From assembly GCA_038210275.1 (NCBI GenBank), contig JBBQWV010000003.1:62001-126000 (forward strand): a DNA stretch of 64,000 nucleotides, read 5' to 3'. This document shows, in pieces, positions 50,687 to 60,426 of this stretch; position 1 is the stretch's first letter, and each line of letters opens with the position of its first letter. A model generated the notes under the pieces. That model was not told the DNA's origin and did no database searches. It worked only from the letters and a program-made list of their open reading frames with translations. The position numbers and the translations under genes were made by a program. The DNA is from PALSA-1296 sp038210275. GTDB lineage: Bacteria > Bacteroidota > Ignavibacteria > Palsa-1295.

Positions 50687-50688
50687 AA

Positions 50689-50970
50689 ATGTCAAAAGTA
50701 ATTTCAAAAGAAGAACTCCTCCCCCAACTAACTGAAGGATGGTCATTCGACGAAAAAAAGAATGCCATCGTAAAAGAATTTACGACAATTAGTTTTTCAA
50801 GCGCAGCTGAATTCATTGGAAAGATCGCTCCGATCGCCAATGAGCAGGATCATCATCCCGATATTTTTCTGCATGATTACAAAAAAGTAAAGATCATGCT
50901 TTCAACTCACGATGCCGGAGGTGTAACTTCGAACGATCTTAAATTAGCGAAGGCTATTGATGCGATATAG
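50689..50970 (+). CDS. phhB: Pterin-4a-carbinolamine dehydratase
   Basis: 93 residues. The family signature is present as EFIGKIAPIANEQDHHPDIFLHDYKKVKIMLSTHDAGGVTSNDLKLAKAIDAI, with the DHHPD active-site motif. It recycles the pterin cofactor of aromatic amino acid hydroxylases or acts in folate-type pathways; no hydroxylase gene is nearby. It overlaps the aminopeptidase gene by 11 bases. Confidence 0.93.
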   Translation: MSKVISKEELLPQLTEGWSFDEKKNAIVKEFTTISFSSAAEFIGKIAPIANEQDHHPDIFLHDYKKVKIMLSTHDAGGVTSNDLKLAKAIDAI

Positions 50971-52354
50971 ACTCTCCCTACTCCTCGTTGCACTCTGTTT
51001 TTCCTTTGAAGCGAAGGCTCAGTCTTCTGTTTCGATTGATACGCTTCATAAATATGGAATTTATGATACGGATAGATTAAGTCCTGAATTTCATAAATCT
51101 CGGCGTGATGAACTTCGTTCAAAGATGGCTGCCCATTCGGCTGCTTATTTCCTCTCTGCATCGGAAAAGAATAGATCAAATGATGTGAATTATGAATACC
51201 ATCAGGATCCTGATTTCTATTATCTCACCGGACATATTCAACCTGATGCAGCCCTTCTGATCACGAAAGAACCGATGATGATTGGTGGTGTTCTCACTAA
51301 TGAAGTGATCTTCGTTCAGAAAAAAGATGCCGCTCGGGAAGTATGGACAGGTGTGCGTCTCGGCACTGAAGGAGCAAAAAGTGTTTTAAAATTTCGTGTT
51401 GCACTTCTTATTGATTCATTAAGAAGCGTACTTGATGCTATTGTTAATTCTATAGATACACTCTACCCTTCTCTCAAGAAATCGAGTCAGAGCATTATGG
51501 ATAGTCTAACGGTACCATACCCTGGGATTATTGACCGAATAAAAGCAGGAAAGTTTCATAACGAATCGCTGAATGGAGTTCTTGCACAAATGAGAAGTAT
51601 TAAGCAAGATGAAGAACTTACGCTTCTTCGCAAAGCAATAACAATTTCTAATGAAGCTCATAATGAGATAATCCGAACTGTAAAACCGGGATGGACTGAA
51701 TATCAAATGCAAGCTCTCGGAGAATACGTATTTACAAAAAATGGCTGCGAATATACAGGCTATCCCTGTATAGTCGGAAGTGGAAATAATTCTACAATTC
51801 TTCATTACGAAACGAACCGCCGCAAGACTGAATCCGGAGATTTTATAGAGATGGATATTGGCGGTGAGTATCATGGCTATACCGCAGATATTACACGCAG
51901 CTTTCCTGTTAACGGAAAATTCACGAACGAACAACGAGCAATCTATGATCTCGTACTTGAAGCACAAGATTCAGGAATAGCACAAGCAATAGTCGGAAAT
52001 ATTTTTAAGGCTCCGCATAATGCAGCAGTCTCAGTTATTACTCGCGGCTTATTAAAACTTGGAATAATTTCAAAACCGGAAGAGTACAAAAAATATTTTA
52101 TGCACGGTACATCGCACTATCTTGGCTTAGATGTGCATGATGCCGGAAATTCAAGCAAGCCATTGCAAGCGAGACAAGTTATTACCGTTGAACCGGGTAT
52201 CTATATTACTGAAGGAAGCCCATGTGATAAAAAATGGTGGAAGATCGGATGCAGAATTGAGGACGATATTCTGATCACGGAGAACGGACCTGTGATACTG
52301 TCACGATTATCTCCAAGAAAAGCAGATGAAATTGAGAAGTTGATGAGTCATTGA
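50960..52354 (+). CDS. Secreted aminopeptidase P-family metallopeptidase
   Basis: 464 residues from the ATG at 50960. A signal peptide (about 1-20, SLLLVALCFSFEAKAQ) precedes an aminopeptidase-P N-terminal domain and a C-terminal pita-bread domain. The dimetal ligands are intact: the two aspartates in EMDIGGEYHGYTADITRSF, the histidine in HGTSHYLGLDVHD, and the glutamates in TVEPGIY and GCRIEDDILIT. It probably releases N-terminal residues before proline outside the cytoplasm. It overlaps phhB, so the two are coupled. Confidence 0.92.
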   Translation: MRYRLSLLLVALCFSFEAKAQSSVSIDTLHKYGIYDTDRLSPEFHKSRRDELRSKMAAHSAAYFLSASEKNRSNDVNYEYHQDPDFYYLTGHIQPDAALLITKEPMMIGGVLTNEVIFVQKKDAAREVWTGVRLGTEGAKSVLKFRVALLIDSLRSVLDAIVNSIDTLYPSLKKSSQSIMDSLTVPYPGIIDRIKAGKFHNESLNGVLAQMRSIKQDEELTLLRKAITISNEAHNEIIRTVKPGWTEYQMQALGEYVFTKNGCEYTGYPCIVGSGNNSTILHYETNRRKTESGDFIEMDIGGEYHGYTADITRSFPVNGKFTNEQRAIYDLVLEAQDSGIAQAIVGNIFKAPHNAAVSVITRGLLKLGIISKPEEYKKYFMHGTSHYLGLDVHDAGNSSKPLQARQVITVEPGIYITEGSPCDKKWWKIGCRIEDDILITENGPVILSRLSPRKADEIEKLMSH

Positions 52355-52373
52355 TACGAGAAAAACCAATTAG

Positions 52374-53819
52374 ATGAAAAAGAAATTTTATTGTATTTTA
52401 CTTTTACTTCTTGTGAGTAAACCACTTTCTCTCTTTGCCCAAGAAGGTGAAGGCTTCGAACACCTATCCCCGATTGCGCACGGAGCAGGGCGGACGTATG
52501 GTGTCACGAGCCGCGGACTCTCTGCCGTCGGATTAAATCCTGCACTGCTGGGTTATGAGCAAGATAAAACTTTAGAGATACAGCTCTTCCCTATTTCTGC
52601 GTATGGATTAGATGCAGGTCCAAGTTTCTCGGATGCAAGTGCACTTTCGGGTGTATTTAATTTTGGCAATGGTCAAATAAGTGATAGCGCCCGAAAAAAT
52701 ATTTCCAGTCTTTTATCGAATGGAAAGTTATCCGGCAGAGGTGACGTAGAGATACTTGGTATCTCATATCATCTGCCATCGGTCGGCACATTCGCTTTTA
52801 CATGGACAACTCATGCAGGACTTCGAACGGATATTCCTCAAAGCTTTCTTGACTTCTTTATTAATGCTGAATCGCAGTTAGTGAATTCTAATGGCAACTC
52901 ATTCTCGAATTTTGATCTTCAGGGAATGTGGTATAGTGAATACGCTGCTTCCTTTGGTACCACGGTATTTAAATCTTCAGACTCATCGTCATTCCTGAAT
53001 AGTTTTTCGATTGGAGGCGCGGTGAAGTATGTTTCAGGTATTGCAGTGTTGCAGCTTGACCCAACAAATTCTTTTGCTTACACACCGATCAATAATGGTA
53101 CACAGATCAAGGTAAATTATATCGTGCACTCGGCATACGGAGCAGATTTTGATCCCAAGAATGTGCCGAATCATTTTAGCTTCGGCTTTCTGACAAGTAA
53201 CCAAGCGGGTTCAGGTATGGGCACTGATCTTGGAGTTGCAATAGGACTCTTCGGCACAAAATCAGGGCATAGCGCAGTGCTTCTCGGTATCTCTGCAACA
53301 GATATTGGAAGCATCTCTTGGACAAAAAATGCTACCGAACGTACTGCCGATCATTTAACCCGCAATCTTTCAATTCCGAGTAGTGGAAGTATTAAGGATC
53401 TTAACGATTCACTTGCCGCACTTGCAGGTACGCTCAGGAGTGTGTCATCGTTTTCGACCGCTCTCCCATCAATGTTCCGTATGGGATTGCAGTTTGATCT
53501 TGATGCGATGGGAATTGAGTGGGGTGTATTCATACCAAAGATCGCAGTCGAATATGCAAATGGTTTGAATAGTGTTGTCGGAAGTTTAAAGACCGGAAGA
53601 CTTGGTGCCGGTTTAACACTTGAACGCACTGGTAACATTGGTCTTCGGTTAGGTGGTGGTTTCGTTATTGAGCAAAACTCAAGTGATATTACTCTTGGAG
53701 CTGGTGTGACATTATTAAAATTCCTGAGCATTGATCTTGCCTCTGCTCATGTAGGACAATTCTTCAAATCGGGAAGCAAACGGACAGATATTGCTCTTGG
53801 GATAAAGGCAGCCTTCTAA
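52374..53819 (+). CDS. Outer-membrane beta-barrel protein (DUF5723-like)
   Basis: 481 residues with a signal peptide (about 1-22, ending SLFAQ). The opening GRTYGVTSRGLSAVGLNPALLGYEQDKTLEIQLFPISAYGLDAG and the alternating strands through the end at TDIALGIKAAF resemble DUF5723/FadL-like outer-membrane proteins of Bacteroidota. It follows the aminopeptidase by 19 bases and may share its transcript. Function unknown. Confidence 0.75.
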   Translation: MKKKFYCILLLLLVSKPLSLFAQEGEGFEHLSPIAHGAGRTYGVTSRGLSAVGLNPALLGYEQDKTLEIQLFPISAYGLDAGPSFSDASALSGVFNFGNGQISDSARKNISSLLSNGKLSGRGDVEILGISYHLPSVGTFAFTWTTHAGLRTDIPQSFLDFFINAESQLVNSNGNSFSNFDLQGMWYSEYAASFGTTVFKSSDSSSFLNSFSIGGAVKYVSGIAVLQLDPTNSFAYTPINNGTQIKVNYIVHSAYGADFDPKNVPNHFSFGFLTSNQAGSGMGTDLGVAIGLFGTKSGHSAVLLGISATDIGSISWTKNATERTADHLTRNLSIPSSGSIKDLNDSLAALAGTLRSVSSFSTALPSMFRMGLQFDLDAMGIEWGVFIPKIAVEYANGLNSVVGSLKTGRLGAGLTLERTGNIGLRLGGGFVIEQNSSDITLGAGVTLLKFLSIDLASAHVGQFFKSGSKRTDIALGIKAAF

Positions 53820-53902
53820 AGGAACTGCTTCAAGATTTTGAACGAAGCCTCAAAATTTATTGTTTTACATGCCTATTTTAAGCATATTTTATATTCAAAT
53901 AA

Positions 53903-55015
53903 ATGCCTGATACACCGAAAATGCCGCCACCGCCGCCATTCAAAGTTGGTGGTTCTACAGTAGCTCCGCCTCCAATGAAAGCGCCTGCTGCACCGAAAGA
54001 TTTTAATATTGATATTCCTGTCATTGCGCTGACAGCAAAGGATTTTGCATCCGATCAGGATGTTCGCTGGTGCCCGGGATGCGGTGATTACTCGATCCTT
54101 GCACAGGTTCAGCGCACCATGCCAGATCTTGGTGTGACAAGGCATAACACCGTATTCGTTGCAGGTATTGGCTGCTCTTCCCGCTTTCCGTATTACATGA
54201 ATACCTATGGTTTCCATGGTATTCACGGACGCGCACCGGCTATTGCTTCAGGTGTAAAGGCTGCGAATCCTGACCTCACTGTATGGGTTGCAACAGGTGA
54301 CGGCGACGGACTTTCCATCGGCGGAAATCATACGCTGCACATGCTGCGCCGCAATTTTAATTTGAACGTCCTACTTTTCAATAACCGTATCTACGGCTTA
54401 ACAAAAGGTCAGTACTCACCAACATCTGAGCACGGCAAGAAAACGAAGTCAACACCAGTCGGCTCGATCGATCATCCATTGAACCCACCACTCTTTGCAT
54501 TGGGCTGTGAAGCAACGTTCGTTGCTCGCTCTATTGATAGAGATACCAAGCATATGCAGGAAGTAATTAAGCGTGCTGCTGCTCATAAAGGGACTTCGTT
54601 TATCGAAATTTACCAGAATTGTAATATCTTCAATGATGGAGCTTTCTTAGATCTCACTGAGAAAGATGTGAAGGACGATCACCTCGTTGTTCTGCATCAC
54701 GGCGAGCCGCTTATTTTCGGAAAGAATAAAGAAAAAGCTATCGTCCTTGATGGCTTTAATCCGAAAGTGGTGAACGTGGCAGATGTTCCTGCAGAGCAGT
54801 TATTACGTCATGACGAAACGAATCCTATCCTTGCAAGCATCTTAGCAAAGATGAGTGATATGGAAGGCTTCCCTACTCCTATCGGTATCTTCCTCGCCGT
54901 TGAGCGTTCAACGTACGAAGAAGAGTTAGTAAATCAGATCACAGCCGCAAAAGAAAAATCTGTCGGCGATCTGAAGAAATTGCTCAACTCAGGAAATACC
55001 TGGATGATCAATTAA
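53903..55015 (+). CDS. korB: 2-oxoacid:ferredoxin oxidoreductase, beta subunit
   Basis: 370 residues. CPGCGDYSIL near residues 56-66 and the TPP-binding GDGDGLSIGGNH motif are those of 2-oxoglutarate or pyruvate:ferredoxin oxidoreductase beta subunits; the sequence resembles KorB more than PorB. The first 30 residues are a proline-rich extension (PPPPPFKVGGSTVAPPPMKAPAAP). The alpha subunit, normally directly upstream, is absent from this position, and a terminator follows. It needs the alpha subunit from elsewhere in the genome. Confidence 0.9.
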   Translation: MPDTPKMPPPPPFKVGGSTVAPPPMKAPAAPKDFNIDIPVIALTAKDFASDQDVRWCPGCGDYSILAQVQRTMPDLGVTRHNTVFVAGIGCSSRFPYYMNTYGFHGIHGRAPAIASGVKAANPDLTVWVATGDGDGLSIGGNHTLHMLRRNFNLNVLLFNNRIYGLTKGQYSPTSEHGKKTKSTPVGSIDHPLNPPLFALGCEATFVARSIDRDTKHMQEVIKRAAAHKGTSFIEIYQNCNIFNDGAFLDLTEKDVKDDHLVVLHHGEPLIFGKNKEKAIVLDGFNPKVVNVADVPAEQLLRHDETNPILASILAKMSDMEGFPTPIGIFLAVERSTYEEELVNQITAAKEKSVGDLKKLLNSGNTWMIN

Positions 55016-55040
55016 TATTATTGACTATTTGTAATTCAAG

Positions 55041-55066
55041 AGGCGATCATATTGGTCGCCTTTTTT
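55041..55066 (+). terminator. Terminator after the korB-like gene
   Basis: An 8-bp stem (55041-55048 with 55054-55061, arm AGGCGATC) with a 5-base loop is followed by TTTTTT. It lies 26 bases after the korB-like stop. Confidence 0.85.
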
Positions 55067-55111
55067 ATTCAAGAAGATCATCCCGAACCTCCCCTTCTCA
55101 TTCTCTGTTGA

Positions 55112-56134
55112 ATGCCCCTTATGAATAAAACAATACAGGAATTTGATACGGCAGCATTCATCTCACTCGTAAAGGGCTTACAGCGTATCGTGATGACGAC
55201 GCATATTAATCCCGATGGCGATGCTATCGGTTCTGAAATAGGCTTTGCCGAATGGCTGCTTTCAATCGGGAAAGATGTCCGTGTTTTTAACCATTCGCAT
55301 ACACCGGAGAATACCATTTTTCTTGATAGCGAAAGACCTATCGTTGAGGTTTTTGATGCTTCGCAGCACGAAGAAGCGATAACGAACGCCGACGCTTTTT
55401 TCTTATTGGATACGAATGATCCGTCACGGGCTAAATCTTTGGGACCATTTATCGAATCGCATAAAAATCCGATCTTGATCGACCATCATCTCGAACCTAA
55501 AGATTTTGCGAACAAGCGATTCATTGATACCGATGCTACTTCGACAGGTGAAATGATCTATAAGCTCATCACCGCAGCTCAAAAAGAATTGGGTGGAAGT
55601 ATTTCCCCTAAAGCTGCCCAAGCGTTGTATGTTGCGATCATGACTGATACCGGCAGTTTTAGATTTCCGAGGACTGATTCGGAGACGTTCCGTATCGCTG
55701 CTGCTCTTATTGATCTCGGAGCTGATCCGATTGTGACGTATGATAAGACGTATAATTCTGCGAAGGCTTCGCGAGTATTATTGATTGGAAAATGCCTTAG
55801 TTCATTGAAATTTATTTTTGATAATCGGTTGGCGACGCAAGTAGTTTTTCAAAATGATTTGAAAGAATCAGGAGCTATAGAGGAAGAAGTTGATGGGTTT
55901 GTCCAATTCCCTCTTCAGGTTGCAAGTGTTGAATTTTCAATTTTTATTTTAGAATTAAAAGAAGGTTGGAAAGTGAGTTTCCGTTCGAAGGGGGATAAAT
56001 CAGCCGCAGATGTTGCAAAAGAATTTGGAGGCAACGGACATTTCCATGCTGCCGGAGCAAGAATATTTGAAAAGAAATCCTACGAAGCGTTGCATAAAGA
56101 AATTTGTTACGCAGTTTCGAAGCAATTGAATTAA
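55112..56134 (+). CDS. nrnA: DHH-family phosphoesterase (NrnA-like)
   Basis: 340 residues. The N-terminal DHH domain has TTHINPDGDAIGSEIGFAEWL, FLLDTNDPSR and the DHH motif in LIDHHLEPKDF; the C-terminal DHHA1 domain has FRSKGDKSAADVAKEFGGNGHFHAAGARI. This is the oligoribonuclease/pAp-phosphatase family. An in-frame ATG at 55121 is an equally possible start. Its stop codon overlaps that of the convergent histidine kinase. Confidence 0.93.
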   Translation: MPLMNKTIQEFDTAAFISLVKGLQRIVMTTHINPDGDAIGSEIGFAEWLLSIGKDVRVFNHSHTPENTIFLDSERPIVEVFDASQHEEAITNADAFFLLDTNDPSRAKSLGPFIESHKNPILIDHHLEPKDFANKRFIDTDATSTGEMIYKLITAAQKELGGSISPKAAQALYVAIMTDTGSFRFPRTDSETFRIAAALIDLGADPIVTYDKTYNSAKASRVLLIGKCLSSLKFIFDNRLATQVVFQNDLKESGAIEEEVDGFVQFPLQVASVEFSIFILELKEGWKVSFRSKGDKSAADVAKEFGGNGHFHAAGARIFEKKSYEALHKEICYAVSKQLN

Positions 56135-59100
56135 ACGTTATTCTCGCGGTCTTCGCGAGCCGGCAGATCAATGTGGAATGTTGTCCCTTTTCCGAGAGTG
56201 CTTTCCACGCTTATCGTGCCGCTCATATCGGTAATAATTTTTTTGACGATGGCAAGACCTAAACCCATTCCACTTGTCTTTGTGGAGAAATTTGGGTCGA
56301 ACGCTTTTTTTAATGTTTCCTCAGACATTCCGCCACCGGTATCACTGAGCTTTAAATGAATTAAACCATTCTTTTCTCTTGCACTGATGAGAATTACTCC
56401 CCATCCTTCAGTCGCTTGCAAAGCATTTCGGATGAGATTTACTAATGCTCTTCTGAACGCTTCGTCATCTGCATAGATGAACGGAAGTTTTTTTGGAATA
56501 TCAATAACGAAGCGAATTCGTACTCTCTCGGCATCATAGAGGGCTACTGCACTTTCAACTATTTTTGTTAAAGAAACGAAGCCGTACTTGCGTCTCGGCA
56601 TTTCTCCGAAACGGGAAAATTCAGTTGCGATTCTCGTGAGTACATCAATCTGCTCACTCAGTGTACGGATCACACGTTTGAATACTGATCCAAAATTTGT
56701 ATCGCCGCTTTCGTACGCATGTTCAATATGCTGTACAGAAAGCTTCATAGGTGTCAGAGGATTCTTGATCTCATGTGCAACTTGACGCGCCATTTCTTTC
56801 CATGCCCCTTCACGTTCTGATTGGGCAACATTTTCTTTCGAACGTTCAAGTTCAGCCGTCATTCGATTGAACGCCTGAGCAAGTTCACCGACTTCATCTT
56901 TTCTTTTTATATCTACGATTGTTTCAAGGCGTCCCTCAGTTACTCGTTCAGTCGCTGCGATAAGTTGTTGTATTGGCGCTGCAACTCGAACAGAGATCCA
57001 AGCGCCGATCAGCAGAAGAATAATACCTAACGCTGCAAAAGCACCGTACATAAGTTCGATCGTCTGTGCAATGTCCGCTTCGATGATCTGCATTCCTCTA
57101 AATGAAGTTACGCCGACTATGCCAAGAAGTCCGTCGCTGCCGGATCGACGCATTGCCTTATAACCAATATCAAAACTTCCTGAAGCAGAGGCAAGCGGTT
57201 CAATAGTAAATGACTTCTGGCGGATCATCATTTCCCTAACCGTTTGCGATGAGAGCTGATTAGCAAGCACGGATGATTCGTAAAGTTCAGGACGATTCGT
57301 TGCACGAAGGATTCCTCGTTCGGTATATAATGAGATGTCTCTGCCAATAGTATGTGAGAGATCGCCGAGAAGGGCATCAAGTCCTGTACGTGACGAATCG
57401 GATTTCAAAAGCGATCTTTGGAGGCGTTCAGAAATAATATCAGCATCGCGTTGTAAGTGTTCACGTTCAACACGTTGTTCTCGCTCAATAAGAAGAGAAC
57501 GTGTAATGTTCGTGACAATAACAAGCGGAATGAGAGCAATTGTTAAGACGATCAGGAAGATACGATCACGGAATTTCAGTGTGCCACTTTTCCCTTTCGA
57601 AAAGAGCGACCGTAATATTAATGCGAAGAAGATCACAAAGAAACCGACAAATAGACTTACGGTGTTGAGGCTTAATGATAATTCTGTAAAAGCTTTTGCT
57701 CCGGGTATAGCAAGTGTTGCTGCAATAAGCCTTCCCTCTGCATTTGAGGAATCACCGATGGCATGATAGATCACAAAGCTCCTTTTTCCATCAATTAATT
57801 CTTCATGGGAAACGAACTCGTTACGTAATAATCCCTTCGTAATATCCGAAGAAATATGCGGGGGTACTTCGATGACTGATGAACTTGAATTCAGTAGAGT
57901 TCCATTTATATATTGTGCATACATCACTTCTTGATTCTGCCAACTAAGTTTCTCTCCCGAAGGAATGGATGGATGAACAATTTCATAGAGACTATGCATT
58001 GCTGTCTGGTGGAATGGGTCATTCCACATAGAGATCGATAGGAGAAGTTTCGATGAATCCGATGAATCATGTGCTCTACTTAGAAGTGGCTTTGAAGCTA
58101 TGAGACAAATACCAATTGATGCAGGAGTGCATGATGATGTAAAGCACGGTTCTGTGCCCAACAAGTACGTTTGTTGATCCTGAGATTGATCGTTCTTTAT
58201 TGGGTTAAGAAGAGCTTTAAAAAGCGAATCTCGTACCCTCGTCAACCGCCCTTCGTCTTCAAGTGTTGCGTTTTGTGAAAAATGTGACAGTACGCGGTGA
58301 TGAATATCTTGAACTTCTATTACTACATTTCTATTTGTAGTTTCAGAAAAATATTTAAGCCAGATATTGAACGCAAAATTCTTAAAATCAGGTGATCCAG
58401 CGGCAGAAGTTAATGCTATAGGAGTACCTTTTCCAGATAGTAGAGGGAGTGTTTGATCAAGAAAGGATGAATAATTGAGATCGTTGGCTTGTGAATTCTC
58501 TTTGAGATTCTCTTTTACGATCTCCACGTTATTTGCATACTCATTTATAGAAATGAGCGGACTTAGAAGGAATCCTGCTGCGCTAAGCAAAAAAAGAATC
58601 GCTAATCCTGATCTGGGTATCCGATAAAACAGCGAAGATGCTTTTTGCCCCGCCCGAATCATTGCTAAATCCCGCATGAAAATCACTATCGTAACCAGAC
58701 ATAACAAGCAGCAAATAATCAGCCAGTATATCTCCGGGTAAATACCCATAACAGGAGGCGAGAGAAACCAGCCAGTAAGCGTGGAAAGAACTACGAAAAA
58801 AATATAATGCGCAATGTAGCTGCGTGATGGAGATAACTCGGAAACAGTCATACGAATCATTGCCCTCAGAGTCGCCAAAGTAATCATTAGGGCAGCAAAG
58901 AAATACGATAGTCCAAGGAGCAAGAATGTCGCTTCCATGAGCACAAATGAACCTCGACTAAAACCGAATCTATTTTCAAGGTAGTGATATGATCCATTCG
59001 TGACAAGCAAACTTACCATTGAAGCAAATAGAAAATTTGCTAACGGTAGCAGCAACATCAGAAAAACGATGAATCCGATCTTCATCAGCCAGTGAGTCGT

Positions 59101-60414
59101 TGAAGACCGGACTTTGTCGTCACCGTCTCCGACTACTTTGCTTGAAGGTTTCCAATCAGGTTTTTCGGGGACGTAAATTACCCAAACAAGAGTTAGGAAT
59201 CCTGTAAGAAAAAGGATCGTAGTAAATAACTGGAGAGGATTTGATAATATCCCGAAACCAAATGGCAACGCAAAATCCTGAGAATCTTGTAAAGACAAAG
59301 GGATAATATTAGTGAGCGAACTTGTCGCAAGCAAAAGTAATCGTTCAATGCAAAGTATGAGAAAAATACTGCCTATTGAATAAAATTTTTGTCGCAGCTT
59401 TACACTCTTGCTGCCAAAGAGAGCAAAAGCCCAACATACAATCCAGAAAAAAACTAATACAAGGATAACAAATACAATATCCCGAACCAGAGTAACAATT
59501 CGCAGCAAATGGGTATCTTTCGGTGCCACTGGATCGCCAATTAGTAAGTAGCCTGCAATAGTTGAGGAGTCTGTTGGATCTAATAATAGAGTATATGACC
59601 CTTTTGAAAATGCGGAGTCAGTTGGTGCGGGTGAAGTAAAGAAACGGACATCGCGTCCTGATTCTGCAATTATATCGTCAAAAATTGTTAGCGGCTGTTC
59701 AGTTGTTCCGGGAGCCGAAAATCGTTCTCGGATGATAGACTTTGCAGTGATGTAACCGAGCAATGCCCCGTTCTTGGAAATGATCTTTCTGATCGAAGTT
59801 AGCCAAGAAAACATCTGTTCGTTTTCTATGAGAATAGATTTGCTATGCTTCTCCAGAGAGGGTGCAAAAGAGAATACCGAATCGAAATTTGCGGTTCCGG
59901 TCGCAGTAGAATTCCAAGCCGTTAAATGTCTATCAGGATCGTAGTAGGCAACTCCTCTACCCCTCATTACAGAGTATTGATCGTCTGAACGATAAGGCAA
60001 TACATCCGAGAATTTATTAGATAAGAGAGAGTCCAAATGATAAATCGTTTCGAATAAGGTATTTGGGGGCGCACTATTTTCGATTTGATTGACAAAGACG
60101 GAATCCGTACCGAGCGTATCGCGTAGATTTGATAATGTAAGGACTACCGAGTGTAACTTGGTGGATACATTTTTCGCAATCTCATTTTTCGATACTTGAA
60201 TTTTGTTTGAGGACGAGCTGATCTGTGCGAGAATAAAAAGTGCGACAGATGCGAGAACTACTATCGATGAGAGAACGATCAAAGTCCAACGCATCTTCAG
60301 CGTCAGGTCTCTAAAAAAATGACGCGTTACAATACGAAGCCGTATGAACGCTCCTCCGATAAAGGTTTGAAAGCCTTTACTTAATTTTCTCTCTCCTAGT
60401 TCTGAATCAGACAC
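56131..60414 (-). CDS. Giant multi-pass NtrY-like sensor histidine kinase
   Basis: 1427 residues. About ten hydrophobic segments span the first 1130 residues, for example around 42-65, 308-338 and 600-650, with large extracytoplasmic stretches between them. Then come a HAMP segment (about 1140-1190, RVAAPIQQLIAATERVTEGRLE), a phospho-acceptor H-box (AHEIKNPLTPMKLS, His1214), an N-box (NLIRNALQ) and the G1/G2 motifs (SDTGGGMSEE, GMGLGLAIV). The kinase core resembles NtrY. No response regulator is adjacent. It overlaps the nrnA stop and follows the DUF4783 gene by 12 bases. Confidence 0.92.
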   Translation of the reverse strand: MSDSELGERKLSKGFQTFIGGAFIRLRIVTRHFFRDLTLKMRWTLIVLSSIVVLASVALFILAQISSSSNKIQVSKNEIAKNVSTKLHSVVLTLSNLRDTLGTDSVFVNQIENSAPPNTLFETIYHLDSLLSNKFSDVLPYRSDDQYSVMRGRGVAYYDPDRHLTAWNSTATGTANFDSVFSFAPSLEKHSKSILIENEQMFSWLTSIRKIISKNGALLGYITAKSIIRERFSAPGTTEQPLTIFDDIIAESGRDVRFFTSPAPTDSAFSKGSYTLLLDPTDSSTIAGYLLIGDPVAPKDTHLLRIVTLVRDIVFVILVLVFFWIVCWAFALFGSKSVKLRQKFYSIGSIFLILCIERLLLLATSSLTNIIPLSLQDSQDFALPFGFGILSNPLQLFTTILFLTGFLTLVWVIYVPEKPDWKPSSKVVGDGDDKVRSSTTHWLMKIGFIVFLMLLLPLANFLFASMVSLLVTNGSYHYLENRFGFSRGSFVLMEATFLLLGLSYFFAALMITLATLRAMIRMTVSELSPSRSYIAHYIFFVVLSTLTGWFLSPPVMGIYPEIYWLIICCLLCLVTIVIFMRDLAMIRAGQKASSLFYRIPRSGLAILFLLSAAGFLLSPLISINEYANNVEIVKENLKENSQANDLNYSSFLDQTLPLLSGKGTPIALTSAAGSPDFKNFAFNIWLKYFSETTNRNVVIEVQDIHHRVLSHFSQNATLEDEGRLTRVRDSLFKALLNPIKNDQSQDQQTYLLGTEPCFTSSCTPASIGICLIASKPLLSRAHDSSDSSKLLLSISMWNDPFHQTAMHSLYEIVHPSIPSGEKLSWQNQEVMYAQYINGTLLNSSSSVIEVPPHISSDITKGLLRNEFVSHEELIDGKRSFVIYHAIGDSSNAEGRLIAATLAIPGAKAFTELSLSLNTVSLFVGFFVIFFALILRSLFSKGKSGTLKFRDRIFLIVLTIALIPLVIVTNITRSLLIEREQRVEREHLQRDADIISERLQRSLLKSDSSRTGLDALLGDLSHTIGRDISLYTERGILRATNRPELYESSVLANQLSSQTVREMMIRQKSFTIEPLASASGSFDIGYKAMRRSGSDGLLGIVGVTSFRGMQIIEADIAQTIELMYGAFAALGIILLLIGAWISVRVAAPIQQLIAATERVTEGRLETIVDIKRKDEVGELAQAFNRMTAELERSKENVAQSEREGAWKEMARQVAHEIKNPLTPMKLSVQHIEHAYESGDTNFGSVFKRVIRTLSEQIDVLTRIATEFSRFGEMPRRKYGFVSLTKIVESAVALYDAERVRIRFVIDIPKKLPFIYADDEAFRRALVNLIRNALQATEGWGVILISAREKNGLIHLKLSDTGGGMSEETLKKAFDPNFSTKTSGMGLGLAIVKKIITDMSGTISVESTLGKGTTFHIDLPAREDRENNV

Positions 60415-60426
60415 AACAGTATGATA

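Noticed and set aside
56131..56134. Overlapping stops of nrnA and the kinase as a regulatory device
   Set aside because: A four-base overlap of convergent stops (TTAA) is expected by chance in compact genomes.
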